DNA from: Paracoccus homiensis
GTDB taxonomy: Bacteria; Pseudomonadota; Alphaproteobacteria; Rhodobacterales; Rhodobacteraceae
Length of the DNA: 57,132 bases
Assembly (NCBI RefSeq): GCF_900111675.1
Contig: NZ_FOHO01000019.1
Coordinates: 1-57,132, forward strand
Reading direction: 5' to 3'
This document shows, one piece after another, positions 32,471 through 41,026 of the stretch. A program made the position numbers and the translations under genes. Every line of letters begins with the position of its first letter. Position 1 is the first letter of the stretch. The notes below the pieces were generated by a model. The model was not told where the DNA came from. It saw nothing but the letters and a program-made list of their open reading frames with translations, and made no database searches.

Positions 32471-33862
32471 ATGGCCCAGAGTTTTGACATGGTGGTGATC
32501 GGCGCCGGACCTGGCGGCTATGTCGCCGCGATCCGGGGCGCGCAATTGGGCCTGAAAGTGGCCTGTATCGAACGCGAACATCTGGGCGGTATCTGCCTGA
32601 ACTGGGGCTGCATCCCCACCAAGGCCCTGCTGCGCAGCGCCGAGGTCTTTCACCTGATGGAACGGGCCAAGGATTTCGGCCTCAGCGCCGACAAGATCGG
32701 CTACGATCTGGGCAAGGTCGTCGACCGTTCGCGCGGCGTGGCCAAACAGCTTAGCGGTGGCGTCGGCCATCTGCTGAAAAAGAACAAGGTCACGACCATC
32801 ATGGGCGAGGCCAAGCTGACCGGCAAAGGCAAGATCACGGTCAAGACCGACAAGGGCAGCGAAGAAATCACCGCCAAGAACATCGTTCTGGCCACCGGTG
32901 CCCGCGCCCGCGAATTGCCGGGTCTGGAACCTGACGGCAAGCTGGTCTGGAACTACAAGCATGCGCTGAAGCCGCCGCATATGCCGAAAAAGCTGCTGGT
33001 CATCGGTTCGGGTGCCATCGGCATCGAATTCGCCAGCTTTTTCAACACGCTGGGGGCCGATACGACCGTGGTCGAGGTCATGGACCGCGTGTTGCCGGTC
33101 GAGGATGCCGAAATCAGCGCCTTTGCCAAGAAGCAGTTCGAAAAGCAGGGCATGAAGATCATGGAAAAGGCCGCGGTCAAGAAGCTGGACCGCAAGGGCC
33201 AGACCGTGACCGCCCATATCGAAAAGGACGGCAAGACCCAGACGATGGATTTCGATGCCGTGATCTCGGCCGTGGGGATCGTCGGCAATGTCGAGAATCT
33301 GGGTCTGGAAGAGCTGGGCGTGAAGATCGACCGCACGCATGTCGTGACCGATGAATATTGCCGCACGGGCGTCTATGGGCTGTTCGCCATCGGCGACGTG
33401 GCCGGCGCGCCCTGGCTGGCGCACAAGGCCAGCCATGAAGGCGTGATGGTCGCAGAGCTGGTCGCGGGCGGGCATCCGCATCCGATCAAGCCGGGCAGCA
33501 TCGCGGGCTGCACCTATTGCCATCCGCAGGTCGCCTCGGTCGGGATGACCGAAGCCAAGGCCAAGGAAGCGGGCCACGAGATCAAGGTCGGCAAGTTCCC
33601 CTTCATCGGCAATGGCAAGGCGATCGCGCTTGGCGAATCCGAGGGGCTGGTCAAGACCATCTTCGACGCCAAGACCGGCGAATTGCTGGGCGCGCATATG
33701 GTTGGTGCCGAAGTGACCGAACTGATTCAGGGCTATGTCGTGGGCCGTCAGCTGGAAACGACGGAACAGGATCTGATGGAAACCGTGTTCCCGCACCCGA
33801 CCCTGTCCGAGATGATGCACGAATCCGTGCTGGACGCCTATGGCCGTGCGATCCATTTCTGA
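32471..33862 (+). CDS. lpd: Dihydrolipoyl dehydrogenase (E3)
   Basis: 463 residues. It reoxidises dihydrolipoyl groups of 2-oxoacid dehydrogenases or the glycine cleavage system with NAD. FAD-binding GAGPGG is at 11-16; the redox-active disulfide is Cys42/Cys47 (GGICLNWGCIPTKALL); the NAD-binding GSGAIGIEFAS follows near 179; and the C-terminal His-Glu pair lies in HPTLSEMMHE. No E1 or E2 gene is next to it, so the partner complex cannot be named from context. A strong terminator follows. Confidence 0.94.
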   Translation: MAQSFDMVVIGAGPGGYVAAIRGAQLGLKVACIEREHLGGICLNWGCIPTKALLRSAEVFHLMERAKDFGLSADKIGYDLGKVVDRSRGVAKQLSGGVGHLLKKNKVTTIMGEAKLTGKGKITVKTDKGSEEITAKNIVLATGARARELPGLEPDGKLVWNYKHALKPPHMPKKLLVIGSGAIGIEFASFFNTLGADTTVVEVMDRVLPVEDAEISAFAKKQFEKQGMKIMEKAAVKKLDRKGQTVTAHIEKDGKTQTMDFDAVISAVGIVGNVENLGLEELGVKIDRTHVVTDEYCRTGVYGLFAIGDVAGAPWLAHKASHEGVMVAELVAGGHPHPIKPGSIAGCTYCHPQVASVGMTEAKAKEAGHEIKVGKFPFIGNGKAIALGESEGLVKTIFDAKTGELLGAHMVGAEVTELIQGYVVGRQLETTEQDLMETVFPHPTLSEMMHESVLDAYGRAIHF

Positions 33863-33898
33863 TCGCCGCGCCAGATAAGGCCGCGACAGGCAAGCATC

Positions 33899-33928
33899 AA
33901 ACCCGCGAGGTCGCCTCGCGGGTTTTTT
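33899..33928 (+). terminator. Intrinsic terminator after lpd
   Basis: AAACCCGCGAGG (33899-33910) pairs perfectly with CCTCGCGGGTTT (33914-33925) around TCG, with the T-run continuing to 33928. It ends lpd transcription; the converging penicillin-acylase gene stops at 33938, and the A side gives it some terminator character in that direction too. Confidence 0.85.
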
Positions 33929-33937
33929 CGTGATCCG

Positions 33938-36355
33938 TCAGGGCGCGGGCGTCAGGCGGGTGATGCCGACGGCGGCCGCGCGCGCCAGGTCCGGGTCCAG
34001 CGACATGCGGACATATTCGCCCCGCCGCCACAGCCCCGCCAGATCGTCATAATGGCGCGAAAAAGGGTGGCCCGACTGGCCTGTGGCGATCACGAAGACC
34101 GAATTGTCGGGATCGGCCAGATCATAGACGCCGCGATAGCCCGCGCCTGTCACCGCCTCGTAGGGATCGGCGCCGCAGCCCAGCAGACCGCTTTCGGCGA
34201 CGGTGAAGCTGCCACCGGAAACCGGCTGGGTCAGGTTCATGATCCAGCCAAGCCCGGCGACCTGTCCCAGGGCCGGGTGGTCCTGCTGGGCCTGATGCAT
34301 GTCGCCCCAGCGCCAACTGGTCACATCGGGGCCGAAACGGTCGCCCAGTTCCAGCAATGCGCGATCAAGCGATTGCCGGGCGATGGTATCGCAATCCTCG
34401 GTCGGGGCGCTTTGAACGATGTCACACCACCGGCCCGCGCCATTCCGGTTGCGGAATACGGCCTCGATAAATCCGGGATAAAGGCGGCTGATATCATCGG
34501 CCAGCGGGCCCAGTTCGTCGCGGATCAGCCGATCCTGCAGGGCGCGCATCCATGCGGCATAGATCAGCGGCTCGGGCAGATGCTCGCTCATGTCGCCGTC
34601 CCATTCGGCCAATAGGCCAAGCGCATCCTGTCGCTGCCGTTCGGGGGTGCCCTTCGCGGCGGGCTCGCCGGTGAACCACAGATTCGCCCCCACGACCGGC
34701 AGCAGGGCGCGTGCAGCAGGGCTGACCACATCCAGCTGAACCGAGATGAAACTGTCGCGGCTATGCACCTCGCGGCCGTCCAGCAACCGGTCCAGACGGC
34801 CGCGACGGGGCATGGCGCCATCCTCGTCGGTGGCGATGATCATGGTGTCGGCAGATATGTCCTGCGTTGCGGCGGCGGTCGCGATGCCGGTCCAGCGGCC
34901 TTCGGGCAGCCATCCCGGCGTCGGCATGCTGCCCTTGGTCGGGCTATCGTCGGTGCGCTGGGGTAGGGCGCCCACGGTCAGCGCCTGCACGCCATCGGTA
35001 TCGGCCAGCGTCACCTGCAGGGCGGGCGCCATGATCCGCGTCGCGGCCCGCGCGGCGTCATCGCGCGATGCCGCACGCATCAGCCCCATCAGCCCCGACA
35101 TCGTCTGATCCTGTCCCGACAACCCGGTCCAGCGCAGCGCGGCGACATGGCCCAGGGGCACGACATCGGGCAGGCCGGGAACCAGATTGGACACGATCGG
35201 TCCATTTTCGGTTTCGCGCAGCACGATGGTCTGATCGGGCGCGTCCAGCACGCGGATCACCTCGGTCCGGGTGTCGAACTGCGTCCAGCCGCGCAGCCCG
35301 CGATAGCGGTCGGCATTTCCGGGCTGAACCTCTTCGATATACAGGTCCGAATCGTCGATACGCGCCGGGGTCACGCCCCATGCCAGTTGCGGGGTGCGGC
35401 CACTGAAGACGACGGGCATGCCGGGAATGGTGGCCCCGATCGCGCCGCCCGATTGCAGTTGCAGACGGGCCAAGTAATACAGCGATGGCACGGTCAGCGT
35501 GGTGTGCGGGTCGTTGGCCAGCAGGCTGCCATGCGCAGCGGTCCGGTCGGCGCCCGCGGCAAAGCTGTTGGCACCCATGCCTGCGCCGGGGCGCAGGAAG
35601 GCCGTCAGCGGCAGGGGCCCTTCCGGGTCGCGCCGCGCCTCGGGGACGGGCAGGCGCAGGCCGGGGAACTGATCGGCATAGCGGGGCTGATCCCCGGATC
35701 CCGGGATCGCGGGACCCAGAATTTCCGGGCCATGTTCGGGCCAGGCCAGCGACAGGCGCGCGCGAAACACCTCGGCTGCGGCGGCGTTCGTGGTACTGGC
35801 CGCCAGCAGTTTCAGGATGGCAAGGGAATCGGCGGGCTGCCAATAGGCGATCTGCTGCGGAAACAGGAAGAATTCCGGCGCGCCACGCCCCATCGCGCCT
35901 TCATTGACCTGCGCGATCCATTCATTGACCCCTGCGGAATAGGCGCGCAGCGCCTCTTGCGTTTCAGGGTCCTGCGCTTCCAGCGATTGCGCGCCATGGC
36001 GGAACAGGCCCAGCCGTCGCGCCAGATCATCGGCGGGCAGCGCCGCGGCGCCATAGACCTCGGCCAGCCGTCCCTGTGCCGCGCGGCGCAGCATCGTCAT
36101 CTGGAACAACCGGTCCTGCGCATGGGCGACGCCAAGTGCAAAGAACACATCGTGGTCCGTCGCGCCGAAGATATGGGGCACATTCTCGGTCGAGCGGACG
36201 ATCTCGACCGGGGCGGTCAGGCCGCGCATCGGGTAATCGGCGTTGTAGTCGGGCAGCGACCGGACGGCGAAATACCAGGCAAGGATCCCGGCGATTACCG
36301 AAAGGGCGATCAGGGCGACAGTCAGCCTGAGAAGCCAGCGGAAAAGTATCAGCAT
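33938..36355 (-). CDS. Penicillin acylase-family protein with Ala at the expected nucleophile
   Basis: 805 residues. One N-terminal membrane segment (about 2-27, FRWLLRLTVALIALSVIAGIL) places the body in the periplasm. The alpha-chain part (RSTENVPHIFGATDHDVFFALGVAHAQDRLFQM) and beta-chain part (LLANDPHTTL, GATIPGMPVVFSGRTPQLAWGVTPA) are typical of the Ntn-hydrolase acylases. Family members self-cleave before a Ser in a Gly-Ser-Asn-x-Trp/Phe motif, and that Ser is the nucleophile. Here the motif is Gly-Ala262-Asn-Ser264-Phe; the codon at 35572-35570 reads GCC. The protein may be unprocessed or inactive, or may use Ser264. ATG 36355 lacks a good ribosome site; longer starts to 36475 exist. The substrate is unknown. 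Confidence 0.85.
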   Translation of the reverse strand: MLILFRWLLRLTVALIALSVIAGILAWYFAVRSLPDYNADYPMRGLTAPVEIVRSTENVPHIFGATDHDVFFALGVAHAQDRLFQMTMLRRAAQGRLAEVYGAAALPADDLARRLGLFRHGAQSLEAQDPETQEALRAYSAGVNEWIAQVNEGAMGRGAPEFFLFPQQIAYWQPADSLAILKLLAASTTNAAAAEVFRARLSLAWPEHGPEILGPAIPGSGDQPRYADQFPGLRLPVPEARRDPEGPLPLTAFLRPGAGMGANSFAAGADRTAAHGSLLANDPHTTLTVPSLYYLARLQLQSGGAIGATIPGMPVVFSGRTPQLAWGVTPARIDDSDLYIEEVQPGNADRYRGLRGWTQFDTRTEVIRVLDAPDQTIVLRETENGPIVSNLVPGLPDVVPLGHVAALRWTGLSGQDQTMSGLMGLMRAASRDDAARAATRIMAPALQVTLADTDGVQALTVGALPQRTDDSPTKGSMPTPGWLPEGRWTGIATAAATQDISADTMIIATDEDGAMPRRGRLDRLLDGREVHSRDSFISVQLDVVSPAARALLPVVGANLWFTGEPAAKGTPERQRQDALGLLAEWDGDMSEHLPEPLIYAAWMRALQDRLIRDELGPLADDISRLYPGFIEAVFRNRNGAGRWCDIVQSAPTEDCDTIARQSLDRALLELGDRFGPDVTSWRWGDMHQAQQDHPALGQVAGLGWIMNLTQPVSGGSFTVAESGLLGCGADPYEAVTGAGYRGVYDLADPDNSVFVIATGQSGHPFSRHYDDLAGLWRRGEYVRMSLDPDLARAAAVGITRLTPAP

Positions 36356-36532
36356 GAAAGAAGGTGGTCCATTCGGCGGCTTGATCCGGGCTGTCGTTGA
36401 TTGACCCTTGGGCGCTTGACCATTCAACGCCAAGGTGTTGCTGTGCTGCATAAGCCAGCCGCTCGGGCATTTCAACGTCGCAGCGCCGCTATCGCAGCGA
36501 CACGACCCGCGGAATTTTCAGCAGGAGGGATC

Positions 36533-37408
36533 ATGGCAAAGACGGCGTTTCTGGGATTGGGCGTGATGGGTTATCCGATGGCGGGGCACCTGCAAGCCGC
36601 CGGGCATCAGGTCACGGTTTTCAACCGCACGGCGACCAAGGCCCGCGAATGGGCGGATCAGCATGGCGGCGGTCACGCCGCCACCCCGCGCGAGGCTGCG
36701 TCCGGTGCGGAATTCGTCATGGCCTGCGTCGGCAATGATGATGACCTGCGCTCGGTCTGTCTGGGCGAGGATGGGGCCTTTCAGGGCATGGCCAAGGGGG
36801 CGGTCTTTGTCGATCACACCACGGTCTCGGCGGCAGTGACGCGCGAATTGGCCCAGGCGGCCAAGGCTGCGGGCATCGGTTATGTCGATGCGCCGATTTC
36901 GGGCGGGCAGGCCGGGGCCGAGAACGGGCAGCTGTCGGTGATGTGCGGTGGCGAGCAGGCCGATTTCGACCGCGCCGCACCGGTGATCGACGCCTATGCC
37001 AAGATCTGTCGCCGGTTGGGCGATGTCGGCGCCGGGCAGATGACCAAGATGTGCAACCAGATCGCGATTGCCGGGCTGGTTCAGGCACTGTCTGAATCGC
37101 TGGCTTTTGCGCAGAAGGCCGGACTGGATGTCGAAAAGGTGGTCGAGGTCATCAGCCAGGGCGCGGCAGGCAGCTGGCAGATGGTCAATCGCCACAAGAC
37201 CATGGACGCCGGGGAATTCGAACATGGCTTCGCCATCGACTGGATGCGCAAGGATCTGGGCATCTGTCTGGACGCCGCCGATGAGGTCGGTGCCTCGCTG
37301 CCGGTCACCGCGCTGGTCGATCAGTTCTACAAGGAAGTGCAGGGCATGGGCGGGGGACGCTGGGACACCTCGGCGCTGATCGCACGTCTGACCCGTCAGC
37401 CGGGCTGA
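36533..37408 (+). CDS. NAD(P)-dependent beta-hydroxyacid dehydrogenase
   Basis: 291 residues, of the 3-hydroxyisobutyrate / tartronate-semialdehyde / glyoxylate reductase family. The Rossmann motif FLGLGVMGYPMAGHL is at 5-19; the substrate motif DAPISGGQAGAENGQLSVMCGG is near 116-137; the catalytic lysine lies in GAGQMTKMCNQI. ATG 36533 is preceded by GCAGGAGGG. It is divergent from the acylase and 70 bases before an AlkK-like acyl-CoA synthetase, so a role in acid or fatty-acid catabolism is plausible. The exact substrate cannot be read from sequence. Confidence 0.87.
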   Translation: MAKTAFLGLGVMGYPMAGHLQAAGHQVTVFNRTATKAREWADQHGGGHAATPREAASGAEFVMACVGNDDDLRSVCLGEDGAFQGMAKGAVFVDHTTVSAAVTRELAQAAKAAGIGYVDAPISGGQAGAENGQLSVMCGGEQADFDRAAPVIDAYAKICRRLGDVGAGQMTKMCNQIAIAGLVQALSESLAFAQKAGLDVEKVVEVISQGAAGSWQMVNRHKTMDAGEFEHGFAIDWMRKDLGICLDAADEVGASLPVTALVDQFYKEVQGMGGGRWDTSALIARLTRQPG

Positions 37409-37478
37409 CGTGGGGTCGCTGCTTGTCACGGGACGGGCAGCCCCGCAATCTGAGCGGCACCAGGGAAGGGGAGGAATG

Positions 37479-39116
37479 ATGGAAGGACTGATGATGCACC
37501 GCCCGCTGTTGCAGGGCGGGCTGCTGGATTTCGCGGCGGAAAGCTTTCCAGATGCGCAGGTCGTCTCGCGCCGGGTCGAGGGCGACACGACGCGCCACGG
37601 CTGGGCGCAATTGCGTGAACGCGCGGCGCAGCTGTCCTTCGCGCTGCGGGATATGGGGATCGGATCCGGCGACCGGGTCGCGACCCTGGCCTGGAACGGG
37701 CATCGCCATCTGGAACTGTATTACGCGGTTCCGGGGATCGGTGCGGTGTGCCACACGATCAATCCACGCCTGTCGGCCGAGCAGATGATCTATATCTGCC
37801 ACCATGCGGGCGACAAGGTGCTGTTCACCGATCTGACCTTCGTGCCGTTGCTGGAAAAGTTGAAGGATCAACTGCCGCCGATGCGCTATGTGATCATGAC
37901 CGATCGCGCGCATATGCCCGACAGCACCCTTGATGCGCTGTGCTACGAGGATGTGCTGCAAGGGCATCCGACCCGTCGCGACTGGGACGATCTGGACGAA
38001 AACACGGCATCGGGCATGTGCTATACCTCGGGGACGACGGGGGACCCCAAGGGTGTGGTCTATAGCCACCGGTCCAATGTTCTGCATGCGATGGCGACCT
38101 CGGCCGTGCTGGGTCCGGATCTGGGTCCGCAGCCGCGCATCCTGCCGGTCGTGCCGCTGTTTCATGTCAATGCCTGGGGGCTGCCGTTTTCCGGCCCGCT
38201 GATGGGGGCGAGCCTGATCATGCCAGGGCCGCATCTGGACGGCGCCAGCCTGTGGGATCTGTGTCAGGACGAAGCCGTCGAAAGCGCCTGGGGCGTGCCG
38301 ACGATCTGGCAGGGGCTGTTCGCCGAGATCCGGAAGCGCGGGGCTAAGCCCGCGGCCCTGCGTCACATCGTTGTCGGCGGCAGCGCGATGCCGCGTAGCC
38401 TGACCGAGGGTTTCGAAAAGCTGGGCATCGACGTGAACCACGCATGGGGCATGACCGAAACCTCGCCCTTGGGCAGCCAGGGTTCGCTGACCCCGCGTCA
38501 GCGCGAATTGCCCTTTGATGACCGCATGACGCTGAAGGCCACGCAGGGGCGGCGTGTCTACGGGGTCGAGATGAAGATCGTCGACGAGAACGGTCAGCGC
38601 CAACCCCATGACGGAGTGGCGATGGGTGAGTTGCATGTGCGCGGCAATTTCGTCGCGGCGGGCTATTTCCAGAACGAGGACGCATCGCGCAAGGCGATGG
38701 ATGCCGAAGGCTGGTTCTGCACGGGCGATGTCGCCTCGATCGACCGCGAAAACCGGCTGACGTTGCGCGACCGGTCCAAGGATCTGATCAAGTCGGGGGG
38801 CGAGTGGATCAGTTCGATCGATCTGGAAAACGCGGCGCTGGCCCATCCCAAGGTTGCGCAATGCGCGGTGATCGCGGTGCCGCATCCGAAATGGGACGAA
38901 CGCCCGCTGTTGATCGTGAAGCCGCAATCGGACACGGATCGCCCGACACTGGATGATCTGTGCGCAGTGCTGGCGCCGCATTTCGCCAAATGGCAGATGC
39001 CTGACGACCTTGTCTTTGTCGAGGACATGCCGATGACCGCGACGGGCAAGATCAGCAAGCTGACCCTGCGCAAACGCTTTGGCGATCATGTGCTTCCGGA
39101 TCTGAAATCCGCCTAA
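37479..39116 (+). CDS. AlkK-like fatty-acyl-CoA synthetase
   Basis: 545 residues, acyl-adenylate-forming enzyme. The AMP-binding motif CYTSGTTGDPKGVVYSHRS lies near 188-206; the second motif is AWGMTETSPLG and the third is WFCTGDVASIDREN followed by RSKDLIKSGGEWIS; the C-terminal catalytic lysine is in MTATGKISKL. It resembles Pseudomonas AlkK (medium-chain fatty-acid CoA ligase) along its whole length as I recall it, including WNGHRHLELYYAVPG and CHTINPRL. It makes acyl-CoA from free fatty acids for beta-oxidation. Chain length is not proved. ATG 37476 is an alternative start. Confidence 0.9.
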   Translation: MEGLMMHRPLLQGGLLDFAAESFPDAQVVSRRVEGDTTRHGWAQLRERAAQLSFALRDMGIGSGDRVATLAWNGHRHLELYYAVPGIGAVCHTINPRLSAEQMIYICHHAGDKVLFTDLTFVPLLEKLKDQLPPMRYVIMTDRAHMPDSTLDALCYEDVLQGHPTRRDWDDLDENTASGMCYTSGTTGDPKGVVYSHRSNVLHAMATSAVLGPDLGPQPRILPVVPLFHVNAWGLPFSGPLMGASLIMPGPHLDGASLWDLCQDEAVESAWGVPTIWQGLFAEIRKRGAKPAALRHIVVGGSAMPRSLTEGFEKLGIDVNHAWGMTETSPLGSQGSLTPRQRELPFDDRMTLKATQGRRVYGVEMKIVDENGQRQPHDGVAMGELHVRGNFVAAGYFQNEDASRKAMDAEGWFCTGDVASIDRENRLTLRDRSKDLIKSGGEWISSIDLENAALAHPKVAQCAVIAVPHPKWDERPLLIVKPQSDTDRPTLDDLCAVLAPHFAKWQMPDDLVFVEDMPMTATGKISKLTLRKRFGDHVLPDLKSA

Positions 39117-39120
39117 GGGG

Positions 39121-39990
39121 CTATGCGGGCAGGTCGGCCCACCAGACCGGCTCTGCCCGCAGCTTCTGCCAGGCTTTCTGCGATTGCTGCCGGGCCTTGG
39201 CCTCGATCCGGTCGGCGTCGTCGGGCAGGGCCATGCCGTCCTGGTGCTGCCGGGCCTTCATCACCTGAAGGTCGTTCACGATCCCCAGCGCGTCCTGCAT
39301 CTTTGCCATGCGCTTCATCATGTGATCGGGCTTTTCGGTGAACAGCGTTCCGAAGAATTCGGTCAGATAGCGCATGTCCTTGGCGCGTTTGCGGAATTCA
39401 TGCAGATCATCGGGCGACAGCCGGTTCAGATCAGCGCCAAAGCTTAGCAGTTCGGTCCATGCGACATGCAGCGCGCGCGAGGCGATGACACCGACCGGCC
39501 CCTGCGCCAGCCGTTGACGGCGGTCGCCGCGGATCGCGGTCCCGGTGTCATGCAGGATGGTCTCGATCTGCATTTTCAGGGACAGGCCGGTATCTTCAGC
39601 CAGATCGTCGCGCAGCGCCTGCCGCAATTCGGCTGCGGTGGCGGCGGCCTTGTCGGATTGCGGCTGGCCGGCCAGCGCCTCGGCATGGACATCGGCGTCA
39701 CGCAGCGGTCCCAGCGCCTTGAAGCGGTCCTTCAGAAGCTTGCCGATCCTGCGCTGCGTTTTCGGTGACAGCATGTCGCCAAAGCCACGGATCAGCGTCC
39801 GCATGCGGCGCAGGGCAACGCGGGCCTGATGCACATGTTCGGGGTCATCCTCGGTCAGGATCGCGCCGCGATGGGTTTCGTGGATCGTCGCGCTTTCGCG
39901 CAACAGGCGCCGCAAGGCGTCCAGGGCTTGTGTATCGCGCCCGATCCCGGCGGATTTGGCCAGCTTGGCGGCTTTGGATTTCTTGGCCAT
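39121..39990 (-). CDS. CHAD-domain protein
   Basis: 289 residues, all helical. The CHAD signature residues occur in HVHQARVALRRMRTLIRGF, LRDADVHAEAL and LHEFRKRAKDMRYLTEFF; the conserved His and Arg/Lys residues bind polyphosphate in characterised CHAD proteins. The basic N-terminus (MAKKSKAAKLAKSAG) fits polyanion binding. It often sits next to a CYTH triphosphatase, but none is visible here. The start follows GGAGGAAAG. The end lies 4 bases from the convergent acyl-CoA synthetase. Confidence 0.88.
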   Translation of the reverse strand: MAKKSKAAKLAKSAGIGRDTQALDALRRLLRESATIHETHRGAILTEDDPEHVHQARVALRRMRTLIRGFGDMLSPKTQRRIGKLLKDRFKALGPLRDADVHAEALAGQPQSDKAAATAAELRQALRDDLAEDTGLSLKMQIETILHDTGTAIRGDRRQRLAQGPVGVIASRALHVAWTELLSFGADLNRLSPDDLHEFRKRAKDMRYLTEFFGTLFTEKPDHMMKRMAKMQDALGIVNDLQVMKARQHQDGMALPDDADRIEAKARQQSQKAWQKLRAEPVWWADLPA

Positions 39991-40053
39991 CTTTCCTCCG
40001 GGCGCGACGCGGTGAAAACAGTTAATCCGGAATTGGGCGCTGGCGCCAGCCTG

Positions 40054-40491
40054 TCACAAGGTCAACTGTTCCAGTGCCTTGCGCTGATCGGCGGGCGTCG
40101 GGGTCGGGCGATGGGTGCGACTGTCCACGGTGACCAGCACGAAATGCGCCTGTGCGCTTTCGCGATCCTCGCCTTCGCGGAACAGGCCCATCTCCAACCG
40201 GATCGAGCTGTTGCCCATTGCCGCCACGCGCAATCCGACCTGCAACAGATCGGGATAGCTGACTTCGCTGAAATAGGTGCAGCCGTTTTCCACCACGACC
40301 TGAATCGGCGCGCCGCTGCGGTGGTTCAGCATCCCGCGCGCGCCAAGGCTGCGATTCATCGCCTCGTCGAACAGTTCGTGATAGGTGACGTTATAGAGAT
40401 GCCCGAACTGGTCATTGTCGTTCCAGCGCGTCTGCAACGTCTGAAATTCGGCATAGGCATCGCGGCTGCGGGGGGATCTGCGCTCACTCAT
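40054..40491 (-). CDS. Acyl-CoA thioesterase (4HBT hot-dog fold, YbgC-like)
   Basis: 145 residues. The 4-hydroxybenzoyl-CoA thioesterase-type signature is TRWNDNDQFGHLYNVTYHELFDEAMNR near 22-46, where the Asp is catalytic. The rest forms the hot-dog sheet (VVENGCTYFSEVSYPD, RLEMGLFREGE). It hydrolyses acyl-CoA thioesters; the preferred acyl group is unknown. Its start overlaps the end of the RHH-domain gene by eight bases. Confidence 0.85.
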   Translation of the reverse strand: MSERRSPRSRDAYAEFQTLQTRWNDNDQFGHLYNVTYHELFDEAMNRSLGARGMLNHRSGAPIQVVVENGCTYFSEVSYPDLLQVGLRVAAMGNSSIRLEMGLFREGEDRESAQAHFVLVTVDSRTHRPTPTPADQRKALEQLTL

Positions 40492-40735
40492 CGGTCGGAT
40501 CGTCTTTCTTCTGCGTCTCGGACAGGACGAACAGGCGCAGGGCAGTGGCCAGTCCGACCTCGGGCGGGCGGGCGTGGTCGATGCGCCCGATCAGCGCCGC
40601 GCGGGTTTCCTGTCGCGCCCTGGCTGCCTGACCCAATGCCTGCCAGAACGCATCCTCCAGCGAAACCGAGGTGCGGTGTCCGTCGATGGTGACCGAGCGT
40701 TTGACGGGCGGCGTCATCCGCGGCAGGTCACTCAT
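40484..40735 (-). CDS. Ribbon-helix-helix domain protein
   Basis: 83 residues resembling the RHH_4 family. The beta strand is KRSVTIDGHRTSVSLE, and the helices are DAFWQALGQAARARQ and TRAALIGRIDHARP, followed by TALRLFVLSE. It is probably a small DNA-binding protein or toxin-antitoxin-like regulator, but no partner toxin is present. It overlaps both neighbours by eight bases and is translated with them. Confidence 0.8.
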   Translation of the reverse strand: MSDLPRMTPPVKRSVTIDGHRTSVSLEDAFWQALGQAARARQETRAALIGRIDHARPPEVGLATALRLFVLSETQKKDDPTDE

Positions 40736-40904
40736 CTTTCTTGTGGGCCTGATGGATACGTTCGGCGCGGTCGGCTTCGGCCTGACGGGTCAGGCGTTCC
40801 GACCGCGCCTCGCCGAATCTGGCCGCATTGGCATCGCCCTTGGCGCGCTTGTCGTCGCGGGCACGCTGTTTGCGCGCCTGTCGCAGATTGACGATCCTGG
40901 TCAT
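40728..40904 (-). CDS. DUF4169 family protein
   Basis: 58 residues, very basic and helical (NLRQARKQRARDDKRAKGDANAARFG, cut here into KQRARDDKRAK as its core). The N-terminal motif TRIVNLRQARK is typical of DUF4169. ATG 40904 follows GGGGGGAA. It is the first gene of the three-gene unit with the RHH protein and the thioesterase. The function is unknown; the charge suggests nucleic-acid or ribosome contact. Confidence 0.8.
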   Translation of the reverse strand: MTRIVNLRQARKQRARDDKRAKGDANAARFGEARSERLTRQAEADRAERIHQAHKKDE

Positions 40905-40973
40905 GACATTCCCCCCGGCAAGCTGATTGGGCGCAGCATGGCATTGAAACCCGCCCGGGTCCAAGTGCAGACG

Positions 40974-41002
40974 AAAAAGGCGCGGCAGAAACCCGCCGCG
41001 CC
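40974..41002 (-). terminator. Intrinsic terminator after fumC
   Basis: GGCGCGGC (40979-40986) pairs with GCCGCGCC (40995-41002). On the minus strand the stem is followed by TTTTTCGTC (complement of 40970-40978). It lies 24 bases beyond the fumC stop. Confidence 0.82.
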
Positions 41003-41026
41003 GCCGATCCTGCGAATGGAGGACGA

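Noticed and set aside
37410..37478. Upstream start for the AlkK-like synthetase
   Set aside because: The added residues do not match the family, and a strong AGGGGAGG site lies directly before the ATG pair at 37476/37479.
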